Notes: generated from the letters alone by a model not told the origin. Shown: positions 1-6,402, counted from the first letter of the stretch. The stretch: DNA of 7,664 nt from JBBRMQ01 sp038230775 (GCA_038230775.1 JBBRMQ010000209.1:1-7664); one strand, 5' to 3'. A program made the numbers and translations.

Positions 1-70
1 AACGGTCCTGCTGCGAAGAGGCACCATGAACCGGCAACCCGATAACGCGCGGCCAGGGCTGCGCTCAGGT

Positions 71-505
71 CTACTGCGGCATCATTTCGAGCCGGACGAA
101 ACGCCACTGCCTGTCGCTGTCGAGGCGCCACTCGGCCTTGTAGCGGCCGCGCAGAGTCTGTTTCTTCTTGCCGCGCTGCCCCGCGACCTGGGTGTACGTG
201 CCCTCCTGCGTCGCGGCACTCGAGCCGTGCATCTCATAGCGATCCGTAATCATCGCGACCGAGCTCACCTCGAACGCTGCCACGAGAGGCGTGAGGAAGT
301 CCTCAATCGCCTTCCGGCCCGTGAGCGGAGGAAGCCCGGGGATCGCCAGCGCGCCATCCTCCGCGTAGAAGGACGCGATCTCGTGGGGCGTTTTCGAGAC
401 CAGCGCGTTCGCGTATTCGTTCATGCGCTGCTGGACCGCCGGCGTCGAAGCGCACGAGGCAACGAGAAGGGATGCAACGAGAATCAGACCGTGGCCGCGC
501 GACAT
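71..505 (-). CDS. SnoaL/NTF2-like (DUF4440-type) lipoprotein
   Basis: This is a 144-residue protein. It has a short basic N-terminus, a hydrophobic stretch at about residues 6-17 and a lipobox V-A-S-C with the lipidated cysteine at residue 18, so it is probably anchored to a membrane facing the periplasm. The mature part (about 24-142) has the layout of the SnoaL/DUF4440 NTF2-like fold: an opening helix, the 'ASFYAEDGAL' stretch, 'LTGRKAIEDFL', then beta strands ending in 'EWRLDSDRQWRFVR'. Proteins of this fold bind small ligands or act as small enzymes; nothing here identifies a substrate. The ATG at 505-503 lies inside the end of the preceding gene (22-nt overlap), which suggests translational coupling. 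A GAGG lies 11 nt upstream of the start. The fold is a confident call; the function is unknown. Confidence 0.82.
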   Translation of the reverse strand: MSRGHGLILVASLLVASCASTPAVQQRMNEYANALVSKTPHEIASFYAEDGALAIPGLPPLTGRKAIEDFLTPLVAAFEVSSVAMITDRYEMHGSSAATQEGTYTQVAGQRGKKKQTLRGRYKAEWRLDSDRQWRFVRLEMMPQ

Positions 506-795
506 ACGCGATTGACCCTCAGGATTCCGATGCAGCGATCGTGCTCCAGGAGGTCGATCTCCGTCCCAGGCGTCAACAACTGGAGATCGGTCGCCGTCTC
601 GATCTCGACCACGACCCTTCCGTGCTGACCCGGCGCGATCGCGGGAGGTCCCTCGATGATGCGGATGCGGAGGCGAGCCCCGTCGCTCATCACCGCAAAC
701 GGCCGATAGCTTCCGTCGCGTGGAGCGATCGCAGACGCGCGTCCACCGGCGTCGCTGGGAAGCAGCGTGATGAGAGCCTCGAGAAAATCTCCCAT
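484..795 (-). CDS. Small protein resembling EF-Tu domain 3 (beta-barrel)
   Basis: This is a 103-residue protein with no signal peptide or membrane segment. Residues about 17-97 follow the layout of the C-terminal beta-barrel (domain 3) of EF-Tu: 'GGR' then 'SYRPFAV' (compare GYRPQF in EF-Tu), a 'PG' turn before a strand of the type VVVEIETATDL, then 'LTPGTEIDLLEHDRCIGILRV' in place of the EF-Tu 'FAIREGGRTVGAGVV' strand pair. There is no GTPase domain, so it cannot work as an elongation factor. Free-standing domains of this kind exist, but I know of no assigned role. The ATG is preceded by GGAG 8 nt upstream. The gene starts 13 nt after the cysteine-cluster gene and overlaps the lipoprotein gene by 22 nt, so the three are probably co-transcribed. 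That it is a gene is fairly sure; the family is a judgement from motif order. Confidence 0.72.
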   Translation of the reverse strand: MGDFLEALITLLPSDAGGRASAIAPRDGSYRPFAVMSDGARLRIRIIEGPPAIAPGQHGRVVVEIETATDLQLLTPGTEIDLLEHDRCIGILRVNRVCRAATV

Positions 796-808
796 GGACC
801 TCGCTCCA

Positions 809-1075
809 TCATACGGGGCGCGTCAACCGTTCCAGCCGCGCGAGATATCGATACGCCGCCTCGCCGGTGACGCCACACATCTCCACCGAGGCCCGCAGCC
901 GATTGCAGACCTCCGGACGATCGGGACTCCCCCACAAGCCGCATCGATGATCGTCGCCGAGGTGGATGCAGCGGGCGCCGGCGGGCTTGCCGTTGGGCAT
1001 TCCGGGGATCGGAGACGAAATGGATGGCGCGATGCAGCATGCGCCGCATCCGGCGCGGCAGTCGATTTCGATCAT
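809..1075 (-). CDS. YkgJ/YeiW-type cysteine-cluster protein (UPF0153)
   Basis: This is an 88-residue cytosolic protein with eight cysteines. The N-terminal cluster is C6-x3-C10-x2-C13-C14 in 'CRAGCGACC', followed by the conserved 'IAPSISSPIPGMPNGKPAG', then C36, C45, C57 and C67. This closely matches what I recall of the short E. coli YeiW form of the YkgJ family, described as a zinc- or iron-chelating domain; the biochemical role is not established. I chose the ATG at 1075 because it gives the family's usual short N-terminus (MIEIDCR, compare MDCR in YeiW). A longer reading from a GTG at 1120 would start inside the loop of the neighbouring palindrome. No Shine-Dalgarno is visible, and the start codon sits only 2 nt from the arm of that palindrome. 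It is followed after 13 nt by the EF-Tu-domain-like gene. Confidence 0.9.
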   Translation of the reverse strand: MIEIDCRAGCGACCIAPSISSPIPGMPNGKPAGARCIHLGDDHRCGLWGSPDRPEVCNRLRASVEMCGVTGEAAYRYLARLERLTRPV

Positions 1076-1077
1076 GC

Positions 1078-1165
1078 GAGTAAGGTTGTAAGGCCGTAGA
1101 ACCCGTAGAACCAGCGGCACAGTTTCGCGTCGTTCTACGGTCTCTACGGCCTTACAACCTTACTC
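1078..1165. repeat. Long imperfect palindrome (34-bp inverted repeat, 20-nt loop)
   Basis: The arms at 1078-1111 and 1132-1165 are reverse complements at 32 of 34 positions and flank a 20-nt spacer. The left arm also holds a perfect tandem 9-mer, CCGTAGAAC, at 1094-1102 and 1103-1111; the matching part of the right arm has a diverged copy. The element takes up 88 of the 93 nt between the 125-residue protein gene and the YeiW-like gene. Neither side has a T-run, so it is not a standard intrinsic terminator, though the RNA would fold into a strong hairpin that could stabilise transcript ends or slow readthrough. It looks like a repetitive extragenic palindrome or a small non-autonomous element. 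No target-site duplication is evident. Confidence 0.9.
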
Positions 1166-1168
1166 GAC

Positions 1169-1546
1169 TTACCGGCTCTTCCGCAGTCGATTGAGCAACT
1201 GCTCCGGTAACGACTCGAAATGCGCGGCGATCTGCGGCGCGTAGATCGCGTCGTGCAGGGTGCCGCCGAGGTCCTCGAGGACGGACGCGAGATCGCCGGG
1301 AAGGTGCATCCACTGCCCCTCGAAGTTCGCGAAGAAACGATCGACGGTGCAGCAGTTCGGGTCGGTGCGGCCGGGCGGGCTGGAGAGGAACGTGAGCAGT
1401 TCGTCGAGAGACTGACGCAGCGCGGCCTGATCTCCTCGCTCACGATGCGCCTCGATGAAGACGCGGTAGACCAGCGTTTTCAACGCGTGCGAGACCGGAC
1501 GGTATCGCACCGCCAGACGCCACAACGCGTCGAAGTCGGGAGTCAT
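1169..1546 (-). CDS. Hypothetical protein, 125 residues
   Basis: I do not recognise this family. The protein has no signal peptide, no membrane segment and a mainly helical look. Noticeable parts are a basic N-terminal helix ('LWRLAVRYRPVSHALKTLVYR'-like, about residues 9-29), a charged linker, 'SSPPGRTDPNCCTVDRFF' with a Cys-Cys pair at 65-66, the segment 'LPGDLASVLEDLGGTLHDA' (82-100) and a basic C-terminal helix. The ATG at 1546-1544 overlaps the TGA of the GNAT gene (ATGA), which strongly supports both the start and co-translation with that gene. The stop lies 3 nt from the long palindrome. It is probably the last gene of the ftsK-metallopeptidase-GNAT transcript. Reading-frame length and the ATGA join make it a real gene; function is unknown. 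Confidence 0.8.
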   Translation of the reverse strand: MTPDFDALWRLAVRYRPVSHALKTLVYRVFIEAHRERGDQAALRQSLDELLTFLSSPPGRTDPNCCTVDRFFANFEGQWMHLPGDLASVLEDLGGTLHDAIYAPQIAAHFESLPEQLLNRLRKSR

Positions 1547-1836
1547 CCCCGGTAGTCAGGATGAAGGATGTCGTCGTACTCCGTGTGCTTCTTCACGTAG
1601 GACGCCACGTATTCGCACTCCGGCACCACGCGCAGCTTCTGATCCCGTGCGTATTGCAGCGCAACCTTCGCCAGCGACGACGCCACACCCTTCCCCTCGG
1701 CCTCGGGTGGAACTTCGGTGTGATGGAAGGTGATGTCGCCGTTGTTCTCGCTGTACGTGATGACGGCGGTCCCGCCCGGGACCTCCGCCTCGAACTGCTG
1801 GTCGCCGCGATTGTGTTTGACCTCGACGTTGCTCAT
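1543..1836 (-). CDS. YjdJ-type GNAT-fold N-acetyltransferase
   Basis: This is a 97-residue protein of the small single-domain GNAT family (YjdJ type). The order of motifs is 'ITYSENNGDITFHHTEVP', then 'EAEGKGVASSLAKVALQYAR', which is the acetyl-CoA pyrophosphate-binding loop (R/Q-x-x-G-x-G/A type) and its helix, then 'LRVVPECEYVASYVKKHTEY', the typical ending with a conserved Cys and a 'HPEY'-like segment. Members are thought to bind acetyl-CoA; substrates are largely unknown. The frame is open upstream to 1893, but the ATG at 1836-1834 is favoured because it overlaps the TGA of the metallopeptidase gene (ATGA) and gives the family's usual length. Its own TGA overlaps the start of the next gene in the same way. 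Confidence 0.9.
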   Translation of the reverse strand: MSNVEVKHNRGDQQFEAEVPGGTAVITYSENNGDITFHHTEVPPEAEGKGVASSLAKVALQYARDQKLRVVPECEYVASYVKKHTEYDDILHPDYRG

Positions 1837-2675
1837 CGCTGGAACGTATCGCAACTGCTGATGTTGCCCGAATCGAAGCCGCGCTTGAACCACGACGCGC
1901 GCTCCTGCGCCGAACCGTGCGTGAAGCTGTCGGGATTCACGCTGCGGCCAGACATCCGTTGAATGCGGTCGTCGCCAACCGCGGAGGCCGCGTTGAGTCC
2001 TTCCTCCACATCTCCGCCTTCCAGGATCTTGCGCTCATTGGTCGAATGCGCCCAGATGCCGGCGAAGCAATCGGCCTGCAGCTCGAGGCGGACCGACAAC
2101 TGCTTCGCGTTCCGGGGATCCGATTCCATCATCCGGTGAACCTTCGGCTCGATGCCCAGCAGTTTCTGGACGTGGTGGCCGACTTCGTGCGCGATGACGT
2201 ACGCCTGTGCGAAATCGCCCTGCGCCTGGAACCGCCGCCGCAGCTCATCGAAGAACGCGAGGTCGAGATACACCTTCTCGTCGTCAGGGCAATAGAACGG
2301 ACCCGACGAGGTCTGTGCATTTCCGCAGGCCGACGCGATGCCGTCGCGGAAGAGATCGAGCTTCGCGTGATGGTAGTTCGGCACCTTCGACTCCCAGGTC
2401 TTCTGGATGTCGTCGAGCACGAAGGAGACGAACTGCACCTCCTGATGCTCAGCCGGCGTCTCGGAGGCCGGCGCTGCGGTGCTGGTTTGCTGGCTCGTTG
2501 CGGCATCGCCGCTGCCGAACAACGCGAAGAAGTTTTTGTGAAATACGAGGCTGAGGACGAGAAGCAGAAGTGCGCCGCCGATTCCGATGGGAGCGCCTCC
2601 GATTCCAAACCCGCCACCGCTGCTTCCCCGCCGATCTTCGATATCCGAGCTGGTGCCGCCTGGTGTCCATTTCAT
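1833..2675 (-). CDS. YpfJ-family neutral zinc metallopeptidase
   Basis: This is a 280-residue protein of the YpfJ/KPN_02809 group (Pfam Zn_peptidase). It opens with 'MKWTPGGTSSDIEDRRG', the usual family start, then a glycine-rich run and one transmembrane segment at about 29-46. A Ser/Thr/Ala-rich linker (about 55-75) leads to the catalytic domain. H163-E164-x-x-H167 in 'IAHEVGHHVQ' is the zincin site; 'LELQADCFAGIWAH' (197-210) probably supplies the third zinc ligand (E198). The C-terminal 'GSAQERASWFKRGFDSG' is also typical. The catalytic part should face the periplasm as a membrane-anchored protease; no substrate is established to my knowledge. It starts 31 nt after the ftsK stop, and its TGA overlaps the start of the GNAT gene. 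The length matches the family and no key residue is missing. No clear Shine-Dalgarno is seen. Confidence 0.95.
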   Translation of the reverse strand: MKWTPGGTSSDIEDRRGSSGGGFGIGGAPIGIGGALLLLVLSLVFHKNFFALFGSGDAATSQQTSTAAPASETPAEHQEVQFVSFVLDDIQKTWESKVPNYHHAKLDLFRDGIASACGNAQTSSGPFYCPDDEKVYLDLAFFDELRRRFQAQGDFAQAYVIAHEVGHHVQKLLGIEPKVHRMMESDPRNAKQLSVRLELQADCFAGIWAHSTNERKILEGGDVEEGLNAASAVGDDRIQRMSGRSVNPDSFTHGSAQERASWFKRGFDSGNISSCDTFQR

Positions 2676-2706
2676 AACGCCGGAGAAAGCACGTTAAAGG
2701 CCAGCT

Positions 2707-5184
2707 TCAGATCTGTCCGCTTGCCGGCGGGTAATCATCAGCACGGACAAGGATTTCGCGCGGCTTGCTGCCCTGGGAAGGACCAAGGATTCCGTTGGCT
2801 TCCATGATCTCGATGAGGCGCGCGGCGCGCGAGTACCCGAGCTTCAGGCGGCGCTGAAGATACGACGCGGAGGCCTGACCGGTGGAGAGGACCACGCGTA
2901 CGGCGTCGTCGTATTTCGGATCGTCGAGATACTCGATCCCATCGACGCCGCTCTTCTCCTCGGTGGTCTTCGTGATCTCCTCGATGAACTTCGGCTCGCC
3001 CTGATTCGTCTTGACGAAGTCGACGATCTCGTTGATCTCTTTCTCCGAAACGTAGGCGCCGTGAATGCGGCGGATGCGCGCGGTGCCCGGCGGCAGGAAG
3101 AGCATGTCGCCCGATCCGAGGAGTTTTTCGGCGCCCTGGGCGTCGAGGATGGTGCGTGAGTCGACCTTCGACGCGACCTGATAAGCGATGCGCGACGGGA
3201 AGTTGGCCTTGATCACACCGGTGATGACGTCGACCGAGGGACGCTGCGTGGCGATGATCAGATGCATGCCGACGGCGCGCGCCTTCTGCGCCAGGCGAGT
3301 GACGGAGTCTTCGACGTCTTTCGAAGCCACCATCATCAGATCCGCGAACTCGTCGATGATGATGACGATGTACTGCAGCGGCTCGGGCGTCGGCGTCTGG
3401 TCTTCCGGCGAGACTTTCCGCGCGCGGCGATGCGCGTCGGGGTCTTTCAGCAGTGCGTTGTACTGATCGATGTTGCGCACGCCGCATTCGGCGAGCGTGC
3501 GGTAACGATTCTCCATCTCCGCCACGGCCCACAGCAGCGCGTTCGAGGCCAGCTTCGGATCGGTGACGATTGGATGCAGGAGATGCGGGATGTCCTCGTA
3601 AATTTTCAGCTCGACCATCTTGGGGTCGATCATCAGCATCTTCAGCTGCCTGGGCAGAGCCTTGTACAGAAGCGAGACGATCATCGAGTTGAGGCCGACC
3701 GACTTGCCGGCACCCGTGGCACCGGCGACGAGCAGATGCGGCATGCGCGCGAGATCGGTCACCACGGCCTCGCCGTGGATGTCCTTGCCGAGGGCGATGG
3801 TCAGCAAGCTTGACGATTGGACGAAGTTGTCGGTGTCGATGATGTCGCGTAGCGTGATGAGCTCGCGCTTGCGGTTCGGGACTTCGATGCCCACCGTCGA
3901 CGACCCGGAGATGCGCTCGATGCGGATCGATTCCGCCTTCAGCGCCAGCGCGAGGTCGTCACCGAGGTTGACGACTTTCGCGTACTTCACACCGGCAGAA
4001 GGCTTGAACTCGAACGTTGTGACCACCGGGCCGGGGTGATATGCGGTGACCTCGCCCTCGACCGAGAACTCCTTGCAGCGGTCCTCGATCAGGCGCCCGA
4101 TCTCGAGGAACTTCTTGTGGACGTCGTCGTTGATCTGGTCCTGCTTCGGACCGGCGAGCAGAAGATTCGCCGGCGGCAGCGCGTCATTGCCCGACCGCGC
4201 CTGGCGCTTCGGAGCAGGACGCAGTTTCGGACGTGCGGGAGGCGCTGACGGCCTCGCAAGGAACAGCGGCTCTTCGAATTCTTCTGCGGGCAGCTGTGTG
4301 TGGACCGGCTTCAGCCGGTCATCGGCCTTCGCTTGACCGGCTGAAGCCGGTCCACACACTTGCTCCTCGCCGTTGTACAGATCGAAAGGATCGGGATGAT
4401 CAACCAGCGCTTCTGCTGCTTTCCGAAGATCCGCTTTTGTTACACGGCGAATCTGAAAGCGTCCGGCCCCTTGCACTTCGCGAACGACCGGTCCCGCGCC
4501 GGGCGGCGGATCTTCGACCAGCCGGAGCATGGGCGCCTTGTCCAGATGCTTGCGTACGATCGCTTCCTTCATCTTTTCTTTGCGGCGCCGTTCGCTGACG
4601 CGCGCCCATTGCACCGTGAGCGTCCGGCCTAACGCCGAGAGCTGCTCGTGCAGCGCGACGAAGATGGCGGCCAGGCTGATGCGCGTCGCCAGAAGAATCC
4701 CGACCAGCAGCAGCGTGGCAAAGACGATCGCCGCACCGGGCCGGTTGAGATTCGTCGTCGCGGCATGGTTGATCTCCTGGCCGAGGTAGCCGCCGGCGGC
4801 GATGAGGGCGCCACGGAACCAGATCTTCGCCAGCGCCAGATCGAGCAGCGGAGGAATGGCGACGATGACGACCGTGAAGCCGATCAGCTTCGTCTGGACG
4901 TACTCGAGGTCTTTGCCCCAGAAGCGATTCCACCCCACGAGCAAGAGCGCCGCCGGAAAAACGATGCTCGCGATGCCGAGGAAACCTACGAAGATCCACG
5001 CCACGGTGGCGCCGTAGTAGCCGATGGCATTCGCGATCGCGCTGTTGGTGGAGGTGTAAAAGGCGGAGGAGTCGTCGGGGTGATAGGTGAGGATCGCGGC
5101 GCCAAGCGTGAGACCTGCCGCCAGGACGATGATCCCGATCAGCTCCCCCCCACGCCGACTCTTCGCAAACTGCAGAAGCTCCAT
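2707..5184 (-). CDS. ftsK: DNA translocase FtsK/SpoIIIE
   Basis: FtsK is the septum-anchored hexameric ATPase that pumps chromosomal DNA during division and directs dimer resolution. From the ATG at 5184 the protein has 825 residues. It shows four N-terminal membrane segments (about 12-34, 53-84, 98-121 and 148-180), a basic and proline-rich linker (about 185-345), the alpha/beta motor with Walker A 'GATGAGKS' (488-495) and Walker B 'IIIIDEFADL' (D611, E612), and the C-terminal gamma winged helix (about 753-820, including 'GYSRAARLIEIMEANGI') that reads polar DNA sequences. All parts are present. A GTG at 5196 in the same frame would add four residues; I prefer the ATG because GGCGG lies 5 nt upstream of it. 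An in-frame 64-bp palindrome encodes linker residues of about 276-297. The metallopeptidase gene follows after 31 nt. Confidence 0.97.
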   Translation of the reverse strand: MELLQFAKSRRGGELIGIIVLAAGLTLGAAILTYHPDDSSAFYTSTNSAIANAIGYYGATVAWIFVGFLGIASIVFPAALLLVGWNRFWGKDLEYVQTKLIGFTVVIVAIPPLLDLALAKIWFRGALIAAGGYLGQEINHAATTNLNRPGAAIVFATLLLVGILLATRISLAAIFVALHEQLSALGRTLTVQWARVSERRRKEKMKEAIVRKHLDKAPMLRLVEDPPPGAGPVVREVQGAGRFQIRRVTKADLRKAAEALVDHPDPFDLYNGEEQVCGPASAGQAKADDRLKPVHTQLPAEEFEEPLFLARPSAPPARPKLRPAPKRQARSGNDALPPANLLLAGPKQDQINDDVHKKFLEIGRLIEDRCKEFSVEGEVTAYHPGPVVTTFEFKPSAGVKYAKVVNLGDDLALALKAESIRIERISGSSTVGIEVPNRKRELITLRDIIDTDNFVQSSSLLTIALGKDIHGEAVVTDLARMPHLLVAGATGAGKSVGLNSMIVSLLYKALPRQLKMLMIDPKMVELKIYEDIPHLLHPIVTDPKLASNALLWAVAEMENRYRTLAECGVRNIDQYNALLKDPDAHRRARKVSPEDQTPTPEPLQYIVIIIDEFADLMMVASKDVEDSVTRLAQKARAVGMHLIIATQRPSVDVITGVIKANFPSRIAYQVASKVDSRTILDAQGAEKLLGSGDMLFLPPGTARIRRIHGAYVSEKEINEIVDFVKTNQGEPKFIEEITKTTEEKSGVDGIEYLDDPKYDDAVRVVLSTGQASASYLQRRLKLGYSRAARLIEIMEANGILGPSQGSKPREILVRADDYPPASGQI
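4296..4359. repeat. Perfect 25-bp palindromic element inside ftsK
   Basis: The arms at 4296-4320 and 4335-4359 are exact reverse complements separated by 14 nt. Each arm itself contains an 18-nt sub-palindrome, GACCGGCTTCAGCCGGTC (8-bp arms around TC), so the element can fold as one long hairpin or two short ones. It lies within the ftsK frame and encodes roughly 'VCGPASAGQAKADDRLKPVHT' in the low-complexity linker between the membrane and motor domains. It keeps the frame open and introduces a Cys. A protein-coding palindrome of this kind recalls the Rickettsia palindromic elements that insert in frame in genes; here this is an analogy only, not a family assignment. Confidence 0.92.
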
Positions 5185-5217
5185 CACACCCGCCACTTAC
5201 GCTCGACAGCTTAGCAG

Positions 5218-5274
5218 AAAAAGGGCAGGTCGCGAGTCGGAGGTCGGTGGTCGGAAAGCCGGCCTGCGACCTGC
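5218..5274 (-). terminator. Candidate intrinsic terminator after the cupredoxin gene
   Basis: Read on the minus strand after the TAA at 5284, GCAGGTCGC (5274-5266) pairs perfectly with GCGACCTGC (5233-5225). Two C residues and five T residues (5222-5218) follow. The 32-nt loop can form an inner stem (GGCCGG with CCGACC, one mismatch). The loop and stem are built from repeats of the GGTCG type, so this may also be a degenerate repeat that acts as a terminator. The position between two genes on the same strand fits separation of the cupredoxin gene from ftsK. Confidence 0.6.
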
Positions 5275-5283
5275 GACTGCCGC

Positions 5284-6393
5284 TTAGTAGCCCGGCCGCG
5301 TCGTATCGCTGGGCTGGCCGACGACCATCTGGCCGAACATCGAGCCATGTCCGCCGCCGCACGTCGGTCTGGTGCAGAAGTAGTTGTAGGTGCCTTCCGA
5401 TGTGGCGACGAAGGTCTTCTGAATCGACTGCCCCGGTGCAATGCTGGCGACGTTGAAAATCTGCTGGCCAGCGGGCGTGTCGAATTCGAGGCCGTGGGTC
5501 GTATCGCGTCCGATGATGTTCAGCACCACCGTATCGCCGCTCTTGACGACGCCCGCCGGATCGGGGCTGATGTCGATCGCGAAGCTGCGCGTCGTCACCG
5601 AGAACGTGTGCGTCGACGGCGTGCTGGTGGTCGAGGATCCGCTGTCCGCAGCCATGGCGATGAACGTCGGATCGAGCGTGGCGTTGTCCACGACCGACGC
5701 GTACGTGATGACCGGCTGATCCGACGTGTAGCCCACCCATGCATCGCTGAGATCAGCGCTGCCCGGAGAGAAGAAGAAGCCGCTCGTCATGTTCGTCGGA
5801 GCAATGACACCTTTCGGCGGCATGGTGATCGCGGTGCCCGTGCTGACCAGCGCATTGTTCTTGTCATACAGCTTGAACGTCACGTTCGCCGCCACCGTGC
5901 CGGGGTTGACCGCGCCGATATTCGTGCGAAAGGCGGTGGTGGTTCTCAACTGGAGGAGCACGCCCTGCTTGTTCGCCGTGGTCGTCGCATCGATGGCAGG
6001 AACGTCCTGTCCGAGCGTGCCCGCGATGTTGCAGGAGCTGGTGGCAGATTGCTGCACGTACACGCGCTCGGTCGCGACGAAGTCATCGGTCGACGTCAGC
6101 CGGATCGCCGCGAGGTCCGTGCCACCGAACTGGGTCACGACGTCGTTGAGCACGAGCATCTGTCGCTTGGGGACGGTGACGTTGTGTGCGGCAGCAGCGC
6201 TGTTGTCGTGGTTGCCGACCGGGAGAAGGAAGGCCTGCACCGTGATGTCCGTCGTATTCGATGGATTGAAAATCCGAACGTCCGTTTTGAAGACGCCGAG
6301 GTTGCTAACCGAACCGGCGATCGGAAAATAGATTTCTTTCGAAAAGCCTGTGCTTGCAGCGAGAAACAAGAGAGCGGGAAGCAACCGACGCAT
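5284..6393 (-). CDS. Secreted protein with C-terminal CuA-like cupredoxin domain
   Basis: From the ATG at 6393 the protein has 369 residues. Residues 1-18 form a signal peptide (RR, then a leucine/alanine-rich core, cut near 'STGFS-KE'). Residues about 19-250 are two beta-rich segments of the type 'IYFPIAGSVSNLGVFKTDVRIFNPS' and 'TAFRTNIGAVNPGTVAANVTF', common in secreted proteins of Acidobacteriota-like bacteria and of unknown role. After a Ser/Thr linker (251-262), residues about 263-358 resemble the cupredoxin domain of cytochrome oxidase subunit II: H300 in 'DTTHGLEF', then C340, C345, H349 and M352 near the C-terminus. The spacing is C-x4-C-x3-H-x2-M, one residue longer than the C-x3-C of CuA. 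There is no membrane helix, so it is not a normal oxidase subunit; periplasmic copper binding or electron transfer is likely. The frame runs upstream to 6438, but GGAGGA 9 nt before 6393 fixes the start. Confidence 0.88.
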   Translation of the reverse strand: MRRLLPALLFLAASTGFSKEIYFPIAGSVSNLGVFKTDVRIFNPSNTTDITVQAFLLPVGNHDNSAAAAHNVTVPKRQMLVLNDVVTQFGGTDLAAIRLTSTDDFVATERVYVQQSATSSCNIAGTLGQDVPAIDATTTANKQGVLLQLRTTTAFRTNIGAVNPGTVAANVTFKLYDKNNALVSTGTAITMPPKGVIAPTNMTSGFFFSPGSADLSDAWVGYTSDQPVITYASVVDNATLDPTFIAMAADSGSSTTSTPSTHTFSVTTRSFAIDISPDPAGVVKSGDTVVLNIIGRDTTHGLEFDTPAGQQIFNVASIAPGQSIQKTFVATSEGTYNYFCTRPTCGGGHGSMFGQMVVGQPSDTTRPGY

Positions 6394-6402
6394 GCGGGAA
6401 CG

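Noticed and set aside
1..27. A possible start of another minus-strand gene (ATG at 27-25, reading MVPLRSRTV)
   Set aside because: Only nine codons are visible, with no Shine-Dalgarno. The 70 nt at this end of the window otherwise hold nothing I can call.
26..628. A 200-codon open frame on the plus strand
   Set aside because: It is antisense to the lipoprotein and EF-Tu-domain-like genes, has an Arg-rich composition and shows no domain.
1076..1120. GTG start at 1120 for the cysteine-cluster protein
   Set aside because: It starts in the palindrome loop and would translate the repeat arm into an N-terminal tail absent from the family.
1078..1165. The long palindrome as an intrinsic terminator
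   Set aside because: The stem is strong but no T-run follows on either strand, so I list it as a repeat.
1837..1893. Upstream ATG at 1893 for the GNAT protein
   Set aside because: The added 19 residues overlap the end of the metallopeptidase gene and do not belong to the family; the ATGA overlap marks 1836.
1917..2807. A 296-codon open frame on the plus strand
   Set aside because: It is antisense to the metallopeptidase gene, whose zincin motifs and family landmarks clearly establish the true frame.
4400..5740. A 446-codon open frame on the minus strand
   Set aside because: It overlaps ftsK and the cupredoxin gene in another frame and encodes an Arg/His/Ser-rich product with no recognisable domain; a frame shadow.
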